The translations under genes were made by a program, and so were the position numbers. From Bacteriovorax sp. (GTDB lineage: Bacteria > Bdellovibrionota > Bacteriovoracia > Bacteriovoracales > Bacteriovoracaceae), in assembly GCA_014378525.1 (NCBI GenBank), contig JACMNL010000101.1:95367-159366 (forward strand): a stretch of 64,000 nt of DNA, given 5' to 3'. Numbering within the stretch: the first letter of the stretch is position 1; each line of letters begins with the position of its first letter. The notes beneath the pieces are model-generated. The model was not told the origin of the DNA. It made no database searches and worked only from the letters and a program-made list of their open reading frames with translations. Positions 62,765-64,000 of the stretch are shown here, one piece after another.

Positions 62765-64000
62765 TTAAAGTACTGGCATTTTAACTAGTAAGCTTGGACG
62801 AATCGGTTTGTAGTTAAGTGTCATACCAGGAAGACGTCTTGCGAAAGCTTTTGGAGTTGCAACATCTGCGATCTCAGCTTTTGCTTTTGCGATAGCAACA
62901 GTTACGTTCATAGTTTTCGAAAGTTCAGCAGCTCTTAAAACGCGTGCCTTGTTTACGATCCCACTCGTCGCCACTTTTCCTTTTAAGAATGCTTTTACAT
63001 CTACAGTTCCAAGGATGATTGATTTGATATCAGCAGCAGATAAAGCTGGGTTCATATCTTTCGCCTGAGCAATTGCATTCGTTACGAATGGAGCTGCTTG
63101 AGACGTTCCTGAAAGTGGAAGGTAAGTTTGAGTTGGAGCAGTTGATAAAATCGCAACACCTGGAGCTGCTACGTCTACTTTCGTTGCACCGAAGTTAGAG
63201 AAATCTGCAATTTCAGAGTAACCAAGAGTCGCAGCAACTACGATCTTGTTAGCAGCTGGAATGTCAGCAGGGTAATCAGCTTTTGCATCGTTGTCTGAAG
63301 TATCGTTACCAGCAGCGATGACGAAAAGAGTTTTTGGAGCAGCAGCAAACATTGCCGGCCCTTTTTCACGAAGTGTATCGAAGTAAACTTTTACTAGAGC
63401 ATCTAGTTCAGCTTGAGTTGGATCACGTTTAATGTTGTCCTGGAATCCTGCTTTAATGAATCCTATAGCAGCTTCGTGACCAATTCCGAATGACTGGTTA
63501 ACAACGTCTACTTTATGAAAATCAAGGAATGCGTTTAATGGAGTCATCTCTTCTACTTGTTGAACAGCAGATTTAACGATCTCAGCTGTGTACTCATCAA
63601 GAGTCATTTTAGCTGGAGAAAAATCGAATTCTAATTGAACTGGTTCAACAGATTTTTCAACACCCGGAGCTGCTGGAGCTGCAAGTTCTTCATAAACAGT
63701 TGGAAGAATTTTTAGAGACATTACTTTTGCGTTTGCATTGTTAAGAGCAGAGATACCACCAACGTGTGTTCCGTGAACATATCCACCAACAAAGTTAACA
63801 GCGTTCATAAAGTTTTTATCGTTAACTTTATCTTTTAACCAAGAAAACTCAAGTTGGTTAATCGTTTTTGTTTCGTACTTCGCGTATAGAGTATAAAACT
63901 TAACTGCATCAGCAGTAATTAAATAATTGTATTTATCGTTATAAGCTTTTGCAGATCCACCGCCTTCAGCAGTAAAATCCCATCCGTGTACGTCACCTGG
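62765..64000 (-). CDS. Secreted subtilase paralogue (5' end outside window)
   Basis: The frame is open to the right edge: 64 codons upstream of the ATG at 63808 (PGDVHGWDFTAEGG...) continue the gene and match the segment between Asp and His of the first subtilase, so the true start is beyond the window. Catalytic His in YVHGTHVGGISA, oxyanion Asn in VIAAGNDTSDND, Ser in SGTSQAAPFV. The Asp motif is not visible. The visible part is 411 residues. Similar in layout to the 61195-62589 protein, indicating a local duplication. Confidence 0.92.
   Translation of the reverse strand, partial: PGDVHGWDFTAEGGGSAKAYNDKYNYLITADAVKFYTLYAKYETKTINQLEFSWLKDKVNDKNFMNAVNFVGGYVHGTHVGGISALNNANAKVMSLKILPTVYEELAAPAAPGVEKSVEPVQLEFDFSPAKMTLDEYTAEIVKSAVQQVEEMTPLNAFLDFHKVDVVNQSFGIGHEAAIGFIKAGFQDNIKRDPTQAELDALVKVYFDTLREKGPAMFAAAPKTLFVIAAGNDTSDNDAKADYPADIPAANKIVVAATLGYSEIADFSNFGATKVDVAAPGVAILSTAPTQTYLPLSGTSQAAPFVTNAIAQAKDMNPALSAADIKSIILGTVDVKAFLKGKVATSGIVNKARVLRAAELSKTMNVTVAIAKAKAEIADVATPKAFARRLPGMTLNYKPIRPSLLVKMPVL

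Overview
The window reads as a low-GC (about 40 percent by eye) Gram-negative chromosome segment, densely coded, with short intergenic gaps and many gene pairs that overlap or touch. There are many signal peptides and lipoboxes, a diaminopimelate pathway of the succinylase type, a subtilase pair, many signalling proteins, a class Ia ribonucleotide reductase of the eukaryote-like subtype and several large orphan secreted proteins. Together these suggest the Bdellovibrionota, most likely the Bacteriovorax/Peredibacter side. That placement is inference from gene content, because no rRNA or tRNA lies in the window. I saw no CRISPR array, insertion sequence or prophage.

Layout. 1-9.6 kb: the 3' end of a U32-peptidase/RlhA-like gene, an orphan RND pump, rluE, two small secreted proteins, a DTW-domain tRNA modification gene with plsC, and a tyrosine recombinase. 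9.7-25 kb: a large secreted orphan, a DedA protein, a KamA-type radical SAM aminomutase and HtpX. These are followed by a long minus-strand run holding a FabK-like reductase, a sensorless histidine kinase, two related HTH proteins, an alpha/beta hydrolase, a pseudo-receiver/HD protein and an MnmC-like methyltransferase. Then come two orphan exported proteins and a second tyrosine recombinase. 25-31 kb: a two-receiver response regulator, a MASE1-CHASE-PAS hybrid kinase, and a PuuD-like membrane protein followed by a lipoprotein cytochrome c. 30.5-37.6 kb: ribB with a permuted NlpC/P60-like lipoprotein, then asd divergent from lysC-dapB-dapA-dapD. 37.7-44.5 kb: a fatty-acid desaturase, a KimA-like potassium transporter, and nrdBA preceded by a probable tandem NrdR box. 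44.5-48.3 kb: a 1251-residue lipoprotein with Glug repeats. 61.2-64 kb: two tandem subtilases, the second cut by the window end.

The most notable region is 48.4-61.1 kb. Two tight operons diverge from about 54.3 kb. The minus operon encodes a lipid kinase, a thioester-reductase-like SDR, an acyl-ACP-reductase-like protein with a large unknown N-terminal half, a BtaA/DUF3419-like SAM enzyme and a nitroreductase. The plus operon encodes a formyltransferase-fold protein, a serine alpha/beta-hydrolase fused to an OleC-like adenylating enzyme, a UbiA-family membrane transferase and an 899-residue PEP-synthase/PigC-like enzyme. I recognise no described pathway with this set. It looks like a dedicated route to a modified lipid or lipid-derived small molecule that passes through an acyl-AMP and a fatty aldehyde.

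Limits: all function calls come from motif reading and remembered family sequences, without searches. Start codons were moved inward where a Shine-Dalgarno site, signal peptide or lipobox supported it, and each such choice is stated.
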